From: Pythium myriotylum
Taxonomy: Eukaryota > Oomycota > Peronosporomycetes > Pythiales > Pythiaceae
DNA length: 64,000 nt
Assembly: GCA_023091665.1 (NCBI GenBank)
Contig: JALJCQ010000017.1
Span: 744,001 to 808,000, forward strand
Direction of reading: 5' to 3'
The stretch's first letter is position 1. Each line of letters opens with the position of its first letter. Below the pieces are notes generated by a model that worked only from the letters and a program-made list of their open reading frames with translations, ran no database searches and was not told the DNA's origin. The position numbers and the translations under genes are program-made. Of the stretch, positions 8,067-17,566 are shown piece after piece.

Positions 8067-10376
8067 ATGAAGCTCTGGCCACACAAACCCGATCACGAGA
8101 GGCCGGACAACTCCCCGGATAGGAGCGAAGCGTACGGAACGTTTAGCGCATCCCTCGGGCCTCTGCCGAGTCAGGAGAAGCGTCAAGGCGGTGTCATTGC
8201 GCTCTTTGCATTCGGGGTCATGGCGGTTTTTCTTTTCGCTGTCGCCGCTCAGTCAGATCTGTCTAACGGATTCGAGGGATCTCCACCTCTGACAGCGACC
8301 TTATCGTCTACTTCAACTACATCTTTCGAGGACTTGTTCCTTGACGGCATCAGCACTACTCGCCTCAAAGAATACCTTCACGCGTACGCCGACAAGCCTC
8401 ACATGGCGGGCTCTGCGCAAGACTACGTGACAGCATCGTACACAAAGAACAAGTTCGAAGAGTTCGGTATCCGGGCCGAGATCAAGACGTACTACCCGTT
8501 GCTACCAGTCCCAAAGCCAAGCATACGTGTGGCTATCACATCTCCTCGAAGAGGTACTAAGGAGCTCATCTTGAACGAGACGACTTATAAAGGAGACTCT
8601 TGCACAACGTCAGAGGATGTGCAGACGCCATTTTTCGCGTACTCAGGCTCGGGCAACGTTACTTCACCGGTGGTTTTCGTCAACACTGCAACCGAAGACG
8701 ACTTTGCCTGGCTCGTTTCAAACGGTATCAAGTTGAAAGGGAAGATCGCGTTGGCTCGATACGGCATCAACATTCTCAGCCGCAAGATCCGTCTCTCACA
8801 AGATCACGGCATGACAGGGGTCCTCGTTTATTCAGATCCTCCGTTGAGCCAACATGAGGCCAGTCTACGGTCCCCGGCTTTTCCGGCTGGCTTCTCACGC
8901 CCAGAAGGATCTGTACACCGTGGCTCTGTACAACTAGTCTCCCTGTACCCAGGCGATCCATTGACGCCAGGGTTCCCATCAACAGCGAACGCTACTTATT
9001 TGAGCAAGAGCGAAGTCTCTGATGTTCTCCCGTCCATTCCAGCGACAGTGATCCGCGCGGATCAGGCTGCTCATATCTTAGTCTCGCTCGGTGGTGACGT
9101 TGCGCCAACCTCGTGGCAGCTAGGAAATGTCAAGGTTGATGGGGGGTACCTCCTAGGAGACGACGATGAGACTCGTGTGAACTTGTTTGTCGACATGGAC
9201 GATCGGATCGCTCCGATTTGGAACGTGATTGGCACAATTGAAGGCTCTGAGGAGCCCGACAAGTACGTACTCGTTGGCAATCGCCGTGATGCGTGGGTGT
9301 GTGGCGCGATCGACCCTTCGAGCGGGTCCTCCACAATGTTAGAGATTGCGAGAGGATTTGGTGAGCTGTTAAACAAAGGCTGGCGACCTCGTCGCACAAT
9401 CAAGTTCGCATCGTGGGATGGAGAGGAGTATGGCCAGCTGGGTAGTACTGAGTACGCTGAAGAGAATGAACAGGACCTGCTGAAGAACGCTGTCGCTTAC
9501 ATCACAGTCGATGCGACGGCAGGCCCGTTCACTCAAGGCATGTCCACCCCGCTACTTGCAAACTTCTTGAGTGACGTGTCACGCAGTGTTCCACCCAATC
9601 GGTTTTATGGGAACGAGTCCGACATGAGCTTACACGACCAATGGGCCGCTCAGATCGCTCAGAAGAAAACTCCACTGTCGCGCCAGATAGGCGATGAGCC
9701 GTTGGTCTACTGGATCGGTTCATCGACCGATTACGTTCCATTTTACCAACATCTCGGTATCACGTCTGCTCGACTCGGATCTTACCTAGATACGTACGAA
9801 CTGGGTTCATTCCACAGCTCACTCGACAGCCCAAAGTTCCTGAAGGCATTTGCGGACCCGCATTACACGACTCAGGTGACGACAGCCAAGTGGTGGGGTC
9901 TCGCAATCATGCGCTTCGCTTCGGAGAACTTGGTTCCGTTCGATCTCTCTACGTTTGCTGGGGTACTTGTTGGAGAGCTAGACGATGTGGAAGCCACAAC
10001 ACGTGACAAGAACTTGCATGTCAACTTTGTCAAGCTGCGTCGAGCCATCGATGACCTTAATACCTCTATCGAACGTGTGCAATCCCGCGTGAACAGCGCA
10101 AAGAGGTCTGAGCAAATCTCGAAGAACGAGATAGCACTGCTGAACACGAAACTGATGTACTTCGAACGCCAGTTCCTTACTAGCGAGGGTCTGCCACATC
10201 GCAAGTGGTTCCGGCACTTGGCCACGGGATCGAACATCTACGAGGGATTCTTCCCCGTTGGCTTCCCGGGCATTGCAGATGCATTGTTCTTTGAAGACGG
10301 AGAAGTCGACATTCAAAGCCAAGTCAATTTGGCCACAGAGGCGGTGGAACGAGCTTCTGCATTCTTGCTCGAATGA
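8067..10376 (+). CDS. M28 glutamate carboxypeptidase II-like protein with a substituted zinc ligand
   Basis: 769 residues, full family length. Cytosolic tail with AYGTF (Tyr23-Phe26), one membrane segment at about residues 41-62, then protease-associated, peptidase and C-terminal dimerisation regions. The motif that reads GNHRD in the other four paralogs reads GNRRD here: Arg406 (codon CGC, 9282-9284) replaces the first zinc-ligand histidine. The remaining ligands and the catalytic Glu pair (SWDGEEYG, YITVDAT, FHSSLDS) are kept. It is also the most divergent copy overall. The frame is otherwise intact, so this may be a non-peptidase relative, as the transferrin receptor is to glutamate carboxypeptidase II, or a reduced-activity enzyme. 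Loss of function by one base change is the alternative. Confidence 0.9.
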   Translation: MKLWPHKPDHERPDNSPDRSEAYGTFSASLGPLPSQEKRQGGVIALFAFGVMAVFLFAVAAQSDLSNGFEGSPPLTATLSSTSTTSFEDLFLDGISTTRLKEYLHAYADKPHMAGSAQDYVTASYTKNKFEEFGIRAEIKTYYPLLPVPKPSIRVAITSPRRGTKELILNETTYKGDSCTTSEDVQTPFFAYSGSGNVTSPVVFVNTATEDDFAWLVSNGIKLKGKIALARYGINILSRKIRLSQDHGMTGVLVYSDPPLSQHEASLRSPAFPAGFSRPEGSVHRGSVQLVSLYPGDPLTPGFPSTANATYLSKSEVSDVLPSIPATVIRADQAAHILVSLGGDVAPTSWQLGNVKVDGGYLLGDDDETRVNLFVDMDDRIAPIWNVIGTIEGSEEPDKYVLVGNRRDAWVCGAIDPSSGSSTMLEIARGFGELLNKGWRPRRTIKFASWDGEEYGQLGSTEYAEENEQDLLKNAVAYITVDATAGPFTQGMSTPLLANFLSDVSRSVPPNRFYGNESDMSLHDQWAAQIAQKKTPLSRQIGDEPLVYWIGSSTDYVPFYQHLGITSARLGSYLDTYELGSFHSSLDSPKFLKAFADPHYTTQVTTAKWWGLAIMRFASENLVPFDLSTFAGVLVGELDDVEATTRDKNLHVNFVKLRRAIDDLNTSIERVQSRVNSAKRSEQISKNEIALLNTKLMYFERQFLTSEGLPHRKWFRHLATGSNIYEGFFPVGFPGIADALFFEDGEVDIQSQVNLATEAVERASAFLLE

Positions 10377-10881
10377 AGCGTCACAACTTCAACAGAGGGG
10401 TATCGCGGAGGTATATGTTTCATGAAGCTATTAAGATACGCATAGTCGAACTCAATAGACATCACTTGCATCGTCATCGTCATCACATGTTGTTCTCGTT
10501 TTGCACCAAGATGGCTGCAAGATGGCTACATTGGAGTGGCCCACATTGTGAGTGTCACGGCAATACTTCAGCTGAAGGGGAAGACTTTGGTCAATGCTTC
10601 CACGACACGAAGTTGGCTGTTTCAGCGTGGCTCCTCTGCGCGAATATCCGCTAGAAGGGTCAACAGCTGTCCTTTGCTCGGACGAATTCCACTACTGCCT
10701 CCCGCATTTCTGTCGAAATTGCTGAACACCATTAGGCAACCCATCAAACCAAAAAATCAAATTGATTCATCACACTAGCTTCGCGTGTCGACAACGCTCA
10801 GGTTATCGACCACCCAAGGACACACTGGCTAGTGTGAATCCGCATGCACTCCGTAAAAAGTCTGAATTCTGCTCTTCCAAA
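10377..10881. other. Intergenic between convergent M28 and GH1 genes
   Basis: 505 bp, no gene recognised; it serves as the 3' region of both flanking genes. Confidence 0.5.
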
Positions 10882-12603
10882 CTACGCCTTGGAGAGCAAC
10901 GGCATGCGCTCGTAGCCGTTGCGTCGCTTGGCCACGACGGCAGCCATGGCGACGCCTACAGCGAGCACACCAGCTACCCCAATGCTCAGGTAGTTCGTCT
11001 TGCTTGAGGTCTTCACCTCCGCTAGTATCAGCGGCTTGGCTTCAACCTTGGCAGCTGGAGTTGAATCAGCAACGGTGCCGTCGTCAAGGCAACGCGACGA
11101 CGCGATCTTCTTGAACCACTTGGCTGCAGGTCGAGGTATACGCTCGAGATCCGTCGGCTTCGGCTCGTAGAAGTCCGGTGAGCCTGACTGCTCCGTGAAG
11201 TTGACGTAGTAGAGGCCGAAGCGAGGTGCATACGATCCCCATTCATAGTTGTCCAAAAACGACCAGGCTGTGTACCCAATGATGGGCAGGTTTTCATAGT
11301 GGATAGCAGTGTACACTTGCTCGACGAAGGCCTGGTAGAACTTGAGCTGGTCATAGTTCTCGACGTCTTCGTTACCGCACCAGCCGTTCTCGGTGAGCAA
11401 GATGTCTGCGTCCGGGTTCTTTGAGCTCACCCACTTGATAAGAGCAAGGTAGCCAGGCGGATAGCCCGTGTAATTCTGGCAGTACGGGTTGCCCGAGCGG
11501 TCGATCTTGCCCTGGAATGAACCCGGCAGCAAGTGCGTAGCGTCAACATGGCGATCGCGAATCCAGCCAGCAGCCAGCGACTCACAAGTGATCGTGGAGG
11601 TTGGTGAGTCGCAATCAGTGACAGCGTTGGAGCCGTAGTGGTTGATCATAAACACGTCGTACGAACCCTTGAGTAGCTTCGACTCCTCCTTGGTGAACTT
11701 TGGCAGGCGGTCGCCCAGGGTTTCACGCATGACTTCTGGGTAGTCACCCGAAATGAGCGGCTCGAGGAACCAGCCCATCTCGAACTGGACAGCTCGCTCG
11801 GCGGCCTCGATGTCTTTCGGGTTCTGCGGGTCTAATGGGTAGTAGTACGCCGAGTTGGTGACGATACCGATGCGGCCTTTCATGCCAACCACTTTCTTCT
11901 TCTTGAGCTCGCGGAAACGGTCGACAGCCTTGGCATGAGCAAGCAGTAAGTTGGTCGAGACCACGTAGGACTCAGTCTCCGACCCTGTATGGCCTGGTGC
12001 AAGCATTCCCAGCGAGTAGCCGTAGCCAGCCACCGAAACAGGCTCGTTAATTGTTGACCAAATGTCCACCTTCTTGCCATACTCGTTGAAAATAAGATCA
12101 GAGTACTCGAGGAAATGGTCCTGGATCTCGGCGTTGAGCCAGCCAGCAGGAGAGAGCTCGTTCTCGAGCTCGGATGGCAGGTCCCAGTGGTACAACGTGA
12201 GCAACGGCTCGAGGTTATTGGCGCGGATCTCGTCAATAAGGTCGTGGTAGAACTGCACACCCTCCAGGTTCACTTTCATGCGCTTGGTAGTCTTGTCCCA
12301 GTTCATCACGCGCGACCACGAGATCGAAAAGCGGAACGACTGGAGACCCGTCTCGACCATGAGCTTGAGATCTTCCTTGTAGCGGTGGTAGAAGTCGACA
12401 GCAACGTTAGCGCATTTCTTGCCCTCTGCCTGGCGGCAATAGTCGTCCCAGATGCTCGACGTGCGGCCACCTTCCTTGACGGCACCTTCGACCTGGTACG
12501 AGGCCGTGGCCGAGCCAAACATAAAGTTGTCCGGGAAGCAGCGCGACGAGGCGGCAGTCGCGGTCGACGCGAAGGCCGCGAGCAGGAGCGAGGCGAAGCG
12601 CAT
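10882..12603 (-). CDS. GH1 beta-glucosidase-like, type I membrane-anchored (copy 1)
   Basis: 573 residues from ATG 12603; upstream in-frame ATGs would bury the signal peptide (MRFASLLLAAFASTATA). GH1 enzymes hydrolyse beta-glucosides by a retaining mechanism. The acid/base is Glu187 in STINEP and the nucleophile Glu405 in LTENGW. The N-terminal RCFPDNFMFGSATASYQVEG is the usual GH1 opening. After the barrel come a short stalk, one membrane segment (YLSIGVAGVLAVGVAMAAVV) and a cytosolic tail AKRRNGYERMPLLSKA with a Tyr-x-x-Met and a dileucine. INEP replaces the usual FNEP. It is the most divergent of the eight copies and is separate from the main array. Outside-facing catalytic domain is inferred from topology. 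Confidence 0.93.
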   Translation of the reverse strand: MRFASLLLAAFASTATAASSRCFPDNFMFGSATASYQVEGAVKEGGRTSSIWDDYCRQAEGKKCANVAVDFYHRYKEDLKLMVETGLQSFRFSISWSRVMNWDKTTKRMKVNLEGVQFYHDLIDEIRANNLEPLLTLYHWDLPSELENELSPAGWLNAEIQDHFLEYSDLIFNEYGKKVDIWSTINEPVSVAGYGYSLGMLAPGHTGSETESYVVSTNLLLAHAKAVDRFRELKKKKVVGMKGRIGIVTNSAYYYPLDPQNPKDIEAAERAVQFEMGWFLEPLISGDYPEVMRETLGDRLPKFTKEESKLLKGSYDVFMINHYGSNAVTDCDSPTSTITCESLAAGWIRDRHVDATHLLPGSFQGKIDRSGNPYCQNYTGYPPGYLALIKWVSSKNPDADILLTENGWCGNEDVENYDQLKFYQAFVEQVYTAIHYENLPIIGYTAWSFLDNYEWGSYAPRFGLYYVNFTEQSGSPDFYEPKPTDLERIPRPAAKWFKKIASSRCLDDGTVADSTPAAKVEAKPLILAEVKTSSKTNYLSIGVAGVLAVGVAMAAVVAKRRNGYERMPLLSKA

Positions 12604-12613
12604 GGCGACGAGC

Positions 12614-12629
12614 GAATTGCGAACTGAGC
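12614..12629 (-). promoter_or_regulatory. Initiator/FPR core promoter of GH1 copy 1
   Basis: On the minus strand this reads GCTCAGTTCGCAATTC, 14 of 16 positions matching GCTCATTYYNCAWTTT, ending 10 bp before the ATG. Confidence 0.55.
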
Positions 12630-13241
12630 CGAGCTGGAGTGGCCAAGAGCTCCACGGGCTCATTCGTCATGGCATCAACGGATACAAACTTCAAGGTCAG
12701 GATTACAATAAAGTTTGCTTGTATCAGTGGATTTTGTCATAATCGCTAGTTGAAGTAACTAGCATGATTACATTGTGTGGTGCACACTATCGCATGATTG
12801 GTCTCGCTTCGCTTTCGTTCTTCAAACCACTTTGTCGTGGACGATGACAGATGCGTGGCTCTGTCGTGGGTCGTGAGTTATGTCTCTGGTAGTCGAATGA
12901 CCAGACTATGCAGTCTTGAGCCCGACATTTTGTGCTGAGTTGCCGATCCTGATCACTTACTCGTACGGCTACCAATTCCTAAACGCGAATTCTGACAAGT
13001 GACACACGTAGCACGAGAGAGCGATCACGCCAAAGAGGCCTGAAAGAACCAGTACGGTCGCATCCACAGCGAAGAGACGCAAGAATAGCACGGCAGTGGG
13101 GGTTTGTAAAGTGTTATTCATGGACGATTTTGATTATTGCGGGATTCTCGGTACATGAATGAGTGTGCGCCAACATGTGTGACGAACAAGCTGCACCGTT
13201 GCGAGTCGTAACGGTCGAGTCGTGCCTTTCGAGTGTGTCGC

Positions 13242-14150
13242 TTAGAGCTTGCCCGAGACGGCGCCAACCTTGCGAGTGCCGTTGCCATTGCCCGCCGAAT
13301 TCTTGAGGTAGCACTGCGGACCATCGTTGTTGAAGTTGATGAACGTGTACGCCTTGCAGTCCTTGTTGGCCGCACAGGCGTTGCAGCACTCTTCACCATT
13401 GCCAGCGCGCGCCTTGCCGATATCGTTGCCTGGGAAGTCGATGTCGGTGAGCTGCGTTGGGCACTTGGCAGGAGTCTGCATGCACTGGTAGAAGTTGGGA
13501 CTCCACGGCTGACAGTACTGGCCTGATGGGCAGCAGACCGATCCCTTCTCATCACCACACTTGCCCCACGGGCTGGTGGAGCACCCGTTGGCGGGCGGGG
13601 GGTTGGTAGAGCACCCGTTGCCAGGCTGCGGGCTGGGAGCCGAGGTCGCGCCGGTGGGTTGGGGGCTCGGAGCTGGGGTCGCGCCGGTGGGTTGAGGGCT
13701 CGGAGCCGAGGTGGTCTGTCCGCCCTTGACATACCCAGAGACGGCACCAACGAAACTCACCCCGCTACCTCCGGCACGCTTCAGGTAGCAAGCCGATGTA
13801 CCCGGTGGGCCGTTGGGGTTATTGATGTACGTGTACGCAGCACAGTCCTTGGTGGAGGCGCAGACCTCGCAGCATTTCTCCGGCTGGATTCCGTAGACAG
13901 TTTGGATGTCGTTGCCAGGGAAGTCGACGTTCGTGATGATCCTCTCGCACTGGGCTGGGACTGGTCGACATTGGGAGTTACCCGAGTCCCATGGCATACA
14001 GTAGTATCCGTCAGGGCAGCACGTGAGTCCGGGTCCGTCCTTCGCTTTGCACTGGCCCCAAGGAGGCGTGGGGCAGGTGGAAGGTGCCTGGGCCATCGCA
14101 GAGGCGGCAAGAACGCCGATGAGCACCGCGGATTTCTGGACGAACTTCAT
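13242..14150 (-). CDS. CBEL-like cellulose-binding PAN/CBM1 protein (left palindrome copy)
   Basis: 302 residues. Signal peptide 1-20, CBM1-like cysteine module about 26-61 (CPTPPWGQC...), PAN/Apple module about 68-140, a Pro/Ser/Thr linker with APSPQPTGAT repeats (about 148-178), a second CBM1-like module about 190-223 and a second PAN module about 230-302. This CBM1-PAN-linker-CBM1-PAN order is that of oomycete cellulose-binding elicitor lectins, cell-wall glycoproteins that bind cellulose and mediate attachment to plant surfaces. No membrane segment or anchor. The protein is identical to the copy at 16263-17171 in the other arm, and the two genes diverge from the palindrome centre. I choose ATG 14150 because it starts the signal peptide. 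Confidence 0.9.
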   Translation of the reverse strand: MKFVQKSAVLIGVLAASAMAQAPSTCPTPPWGQCKAKDGPGLTCCPDGYYCMPWDSGNSQCRPVPAQCERIITNVDFPGNDIQTVYGIQPEKCCEVCASTKDCAAYTYINNPNGPPGTSACYLKRAGGSGVSFVGAVSGYVKGGQTTSAPSPQPTGATPAPSPQPTGATSAPSPQPGNGCSTNPPPANGCSTSPWGKCGDEKGSVCCPSGQYCQPWSPNFYQCMQTPAKCPTQLTDIDFPGNDIGKARAGNGEECCNACAANKDCKAYTFINFNNDGPQCYLKNSAGNGNGTRKVGAVSGKL

Positions 14151-14215
14151 CTTGTCGCTGAGGTGGGAGAGACGAGGTGGTGGTGGTGGTGGTGGACCCT
14201 AGGGCACGAGGCGGA

Positions 14216-14231
14216 GAGTTGGAGAATGAGC
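14216..14231 (-). promoter_or_regulatory. Core promoter of the left CBEL-like gene
   Basis: Mirror of 16182-16197; on the minus strand it reads GCTCATTCTCCAACTC, matching the initiator consensus closely, 65 bp before the ATG. Confidence 0.5.
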
Positions 14232-14993
14232 GTCGTGGCGGGGCTTCAAGCGCACTCAATGCTGCTCCCGTAAAGGATGCCGCCCTGTGTGCGGTTCCGG
14301 TGGCGAACCCACACTAGGTCTTAGCCAACTCTCATCGCGTCTGGTTGGACTCTATCGACGTACTTCACTTGGATCATCGTCAATCCTCAGCGTGCGCGAT
14401 CTAGATTCTTGTGGGCATACAGTAAGTAGATCACCGGTATGCCGGGCCTGATACGAGAGACGCCATGCAAACTCATTTGGATAGAAGGCAGTGGATCTGG
14501 GTTGTGCGACGTCGAGCGAGTTGAACCCTGTTCCGTTTACTGCGCGCAATAAAAGGAACGGAGTTCAACACGGCGAGATATCCATCCGATGGTTATCTCT
14601 CACCATGTTTGTTGTGTTGCGTAGCCTTGCTGACTAGGTTGGACATCAACAAGGCCACAGAACACGGAGAGATATGAATATTTCCTGCTTTGTCCGGCAC
14701 CCTCCGTCCAGGCCACTGTGTGATTTGGCCGCTCAAGCCGGTGGGGGATGTGATCAGAAGCCATTGTTAAGGGTGGCGATTGAGGGTGATACAGTCAAGT
14801 GTATGGAGCTGCACTACCTCTTGGTGGCGCTAAAGCGGGAGAGGTATATGGGATGTCGATGAGAACAATGATGCCAATCGCCCCACTCCCAACACACTAA
14901 TATTAGTGGTGAGCTGACCCAACACTTGAACGATTATGAGGTGTTGGGGTGCAAGCGAGCACGATGAATGAATCCGAGATTTAGCACCATGCA

Positions 14994-15419
14994 ACCGAAA
15001 AACCTCACTTCGAAGTATGATTTGGTACACATACCGGTACTTGTACCGGTACTTGGATCGAGTGTTTGAACTTCAACCCTCGTTTTGTCCCCGGCAGATT
15101 ATCCGATAAAGGGTCGAGCCACCGCTGACGTCCTTTTTGCGCCATTGGATTTATCATCATCCTGGTTGAGCACGCCAGGTTGAACCAAGCATGTGTGCGT
15201 GCGTATGACCAAATCATACTTCGAAGTGAGGTTTTTCATGTTGAAGTTGGCCGCAGTCAGTTCGAACCCAACGCGTTGTCCGCCTGCCTGTACCGCACGC
15301 ACGCTCCAGCGGGACAACGTCGCGATCGCGCAGTATGTTCTGCTGCACCCGACGGCAGCACTACAGTATGCAATCGCCTACTATACCCGGTACTAAAATT
15401 TCAGAGGGAAAGTTTCGAT
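14994..15419. other. Non-palindromic spacer of the CBEL palindrome, with nested 29-bp inverted repeat
   Basis: The arms stop matching here (only partial matches to 15000/15413). Inside, a second perfect inverted repeat of 29 bp pairs 14998-15026 with 15208-15236 about a different centre (15117), giving a 239-bp element-like unit. ACCGGTACTTGT-type direct repeats lie near 15032-15056. No coding potential recognised. Confidence 0.75.
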
Positions 15420-16181
15420 TGCATGGTGCTAAATCTCGGATTCATTCATCGTGCTCGCTTGCACCCCAACACCTCATAATCGTTCAAGTGTTGGGTCAGC
15501 TCACCACTAATATTAGTGTGTTGGGAGTGGGGCGATTGGCATCATTGTTCTCATCGACATCCCATATACCTCTCCCGCTTTAGCGCCACCAAGAGGTAGT
15601 GCAGCTCCATACACTTGACTGTATCACCCTCAATCGCCACCCTTAACAATGGCTTCTGATCACATCCCCCACCGGCTTGAGCGGCCAAATCACACAGTGG
15701 CCTGGACGGAGGGTGCCGGACAAAGCAGGAAATATTCATATCTCTCCGTGTTCTGTGGCCTTGTTGATGTCCAACCTAGTCAGCAAGGCTACGCAACACA
15801 ACAAACATGGTGAGAGATAACCATCGGATGGATATCTCGCCGTGTTGAACTCCGTTCCTTTTATTGCGCGCAGTAAACGGAACAGGGTTCAACTCGCTCG
15901 ACGTCGCACAACCCAGATCCACTGCCTTCTATCCAAATGAGTTTGCATGGCGTCTCTCGTATCAGGCCCGGCATACCGGTGATCTACTTACTGTATGCCC
16001 ACAAGAATCTAGATCGCGCACGCTGAGGATTGACGATGATCCAAGTGAAGTACGTCGATAGAGTCCAACCAGACGCGATGAGAGTTGGCTAAGACCTAGT
16101 GTGGGTTCGCCACCGGAACCGCACACAGGGCGGCATCCTTTACGGGAGCAGCATTGAGTGCGCTTGAAGCCCCGCCACGAC

Positions 16182-16197
16182 GCTCATTCTCCAACTC
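16182..16197 (+). promoter_or_regulatory. Core promoter of the right CBEL-like gene
   Basis: GCTCATTCTCCAACTC matches GCTCATTYYNCAWTTT at about 14 of 16 positions and lies 65 bp before the ATG; a CCA triplet run (16217-16232) sits between them. Confidence 0.55.
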
Positions 16198-16262
16198 TCC
16201 GCCTCGTGCCCTAGGGTCCACCACCACCACCACCACCTCGTCTCTCCCACCTCAGCGACAAG

Positions 16263-17171
16263 ATGAAGTTCGTCCAGAAATCCGCGGTGCTCATCGGCGT
16301 TCTTGCCGCCTCTGCGATGGCCCAGGCACCTTCCACCTGCCCCACGCCTCCTTGGGGCCAGTGCAAAGCGAAGGACGGACCCGGACTCACGTGCTGCCCT
16401 GACGGATACTACTGTATGCCATGGGACTCGGGTAACTCCCAATGTCGACCAGTCCCAGCCCAGTGCGAGAGGATCATCACGAACGTCGACTTCCCTGGCA
16501 ACGACATCCAAACTGTCTACGGAATCCAGCCGGAGAAATGCTGCGAGGTCTGCGCCTCCACCAAGGACTGTGCTGCGTACACGTACATCAATAACCCCAA
16601 CGGCCCACCGGGTACATCGGCTTGCTACCTGAAGCGTGCCGGAGGTAGCGGGGTGAGTTTCGTTGGTGCCGTCTCTGGGTATGTCAAGGGCGGACAGACC
16701 ACCTCGGCTCCGAGCCCTCAACCCACCGGCGCGACCCCAGCTCCGAGCCCCCAACCCACCGGCGCGACCTCGGCTCCCAGCCCGCAGCCTGGCAACGGGT
16801 GCTCTACCAACCCCCCGCCCGCCAACGGGTGCTCCACCAGCCCGTGGGGCAAGTGTGGTGATGAGAAGGGATCGGTCTGCTGCCCATCAGGCCAGTACTG
16901 TCAGCCGTGGAGTCCCAACTTCTACCAGTGCATGCAGACTCCTGCCAAGTGCCCAACGCAGCTCACCGACATCGACTTCCCAGGCAACGATATCGGCAAG
17001 GCGCGCGCTGGCAATGGTGAAGAGTGCTGCAACGCCTGTGCGGCCAACAAGGACTGCAAGGCGTACACGTTCATCAACTTCAACAACGATGGTCCGCAGT
17101 GCTACCTCAAGAATTCGGCGGGCAATGGCAACGGCACTCGCAAGGTTGGCGCCGTCTCGGGCAAGCTCTAA
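16263..17171 (+). CDS. CBEL-like cellulose-binding PAN/CBM1 protein (right palindrome copy)
   Basis: 302 residues with the same translation as the left copy: signal peptide, CBM1-like, PAN, repeat linker, CBM1-like, PAN. Overlapping open frames are also the same in the two copies, which means nucleotide identity and not just protein identity. Because the two copies share promoters as well, both should be expressed alike if the palindrome is real. Either a very recent inverted duplication, ongoing arm-to-arm conversion, or an assembly artefact would explain the identity. Confidence 0.88.
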   Translation: MKFVQKSAVLIGVLAASAMAQAPSTCPTPPWGQCKAKDGPGLTCCPDGYYCMPWDSGNSQCRPVPAQCERIITNVDFPGNDIQTVYGIQPEKCCEVCASTKDCAAYTYINNPNGPPGTSACYLKRAGGSGVSFVGAVSGYVKGGQTTSAPSPQPTGATPAPSPQPTGATSAPSPQPGNGCSTNPPPANGCSTSPWGKCGDEKGSVCCPSGQYCQPWSPNFYQCMQTPAKCPTQLTDIDFPGNDIGKARAGNGEECCNACAANKDCKAYTFINFNNDGPQCYLKNSAGNGNGTRKVGAVSGKL

Positions 17172-17566
17172 GCGACACACTCGAAAGGCACGACTCGACC
17201 GTTACGACTCGCAACGGTGCAGCTTGTTCGTCACACATGTTGGCGCACACTCATTCATGTACCGAGAATCCCGCAATAATCAAAATCGTCCATGAATAAC
17301 ACTTTACAAACCCCCACTGCCGTGCTATTCTTGCGTCTCTTCGCTGTGGATGCGACCGTACTGGTTCTTTCAGGCCTCTTTGGCGTGATCGCTCTCTCGT
17401 GCTACGTGTGTCACTTGTCAGAATTCGCGTTTAGGAATTGGTAGCCGTACGAGTAAGTGATCAGGATCGGCAACTCAGCACAAAATGTCGGGCTCAAGAC
17501 TGCGTGCTGCAGTCATTCGACTACCAGAGACAGAACTCACGACCCACGACAGAGTAACGCATCTGT

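Larger units (their letters stand above)
12847..14993 (-). repeat. Left arm of large inverted repeat (palindrome)
   Basis: This arm is the reverse complement of 15420-17566; every position p pairs with 30413-p without indels across the coding and most flanking sequence. It is essentially identical from about 12920 to 14993. Toward the outer end (12847-12915) mismatches appear, and beyond that similarity stops. It contains one complete CBEL-like gene plus its 5' and 3' regions. Confidence 0.9.
15420..17566 (+). repeat. Right arm of large inverted repeat (palindrome)
   Basis: Reverse complement of 12847-14993. Identity is essentially complete in coding and non-coding parts up to about 17500, then falls off (for example around 17503-17513 and at 17534 and 17556) and ends near 17566. 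The whole structure, arms plus 426-bp spacer, spans about 4.7 kb. Confidence 0.9.

Noticed and set aside
14352..16061. Paired short open frames in the palindrome interior
   Set aside because: They are mirror images of each other in non-coding arm sequence with no protein features.
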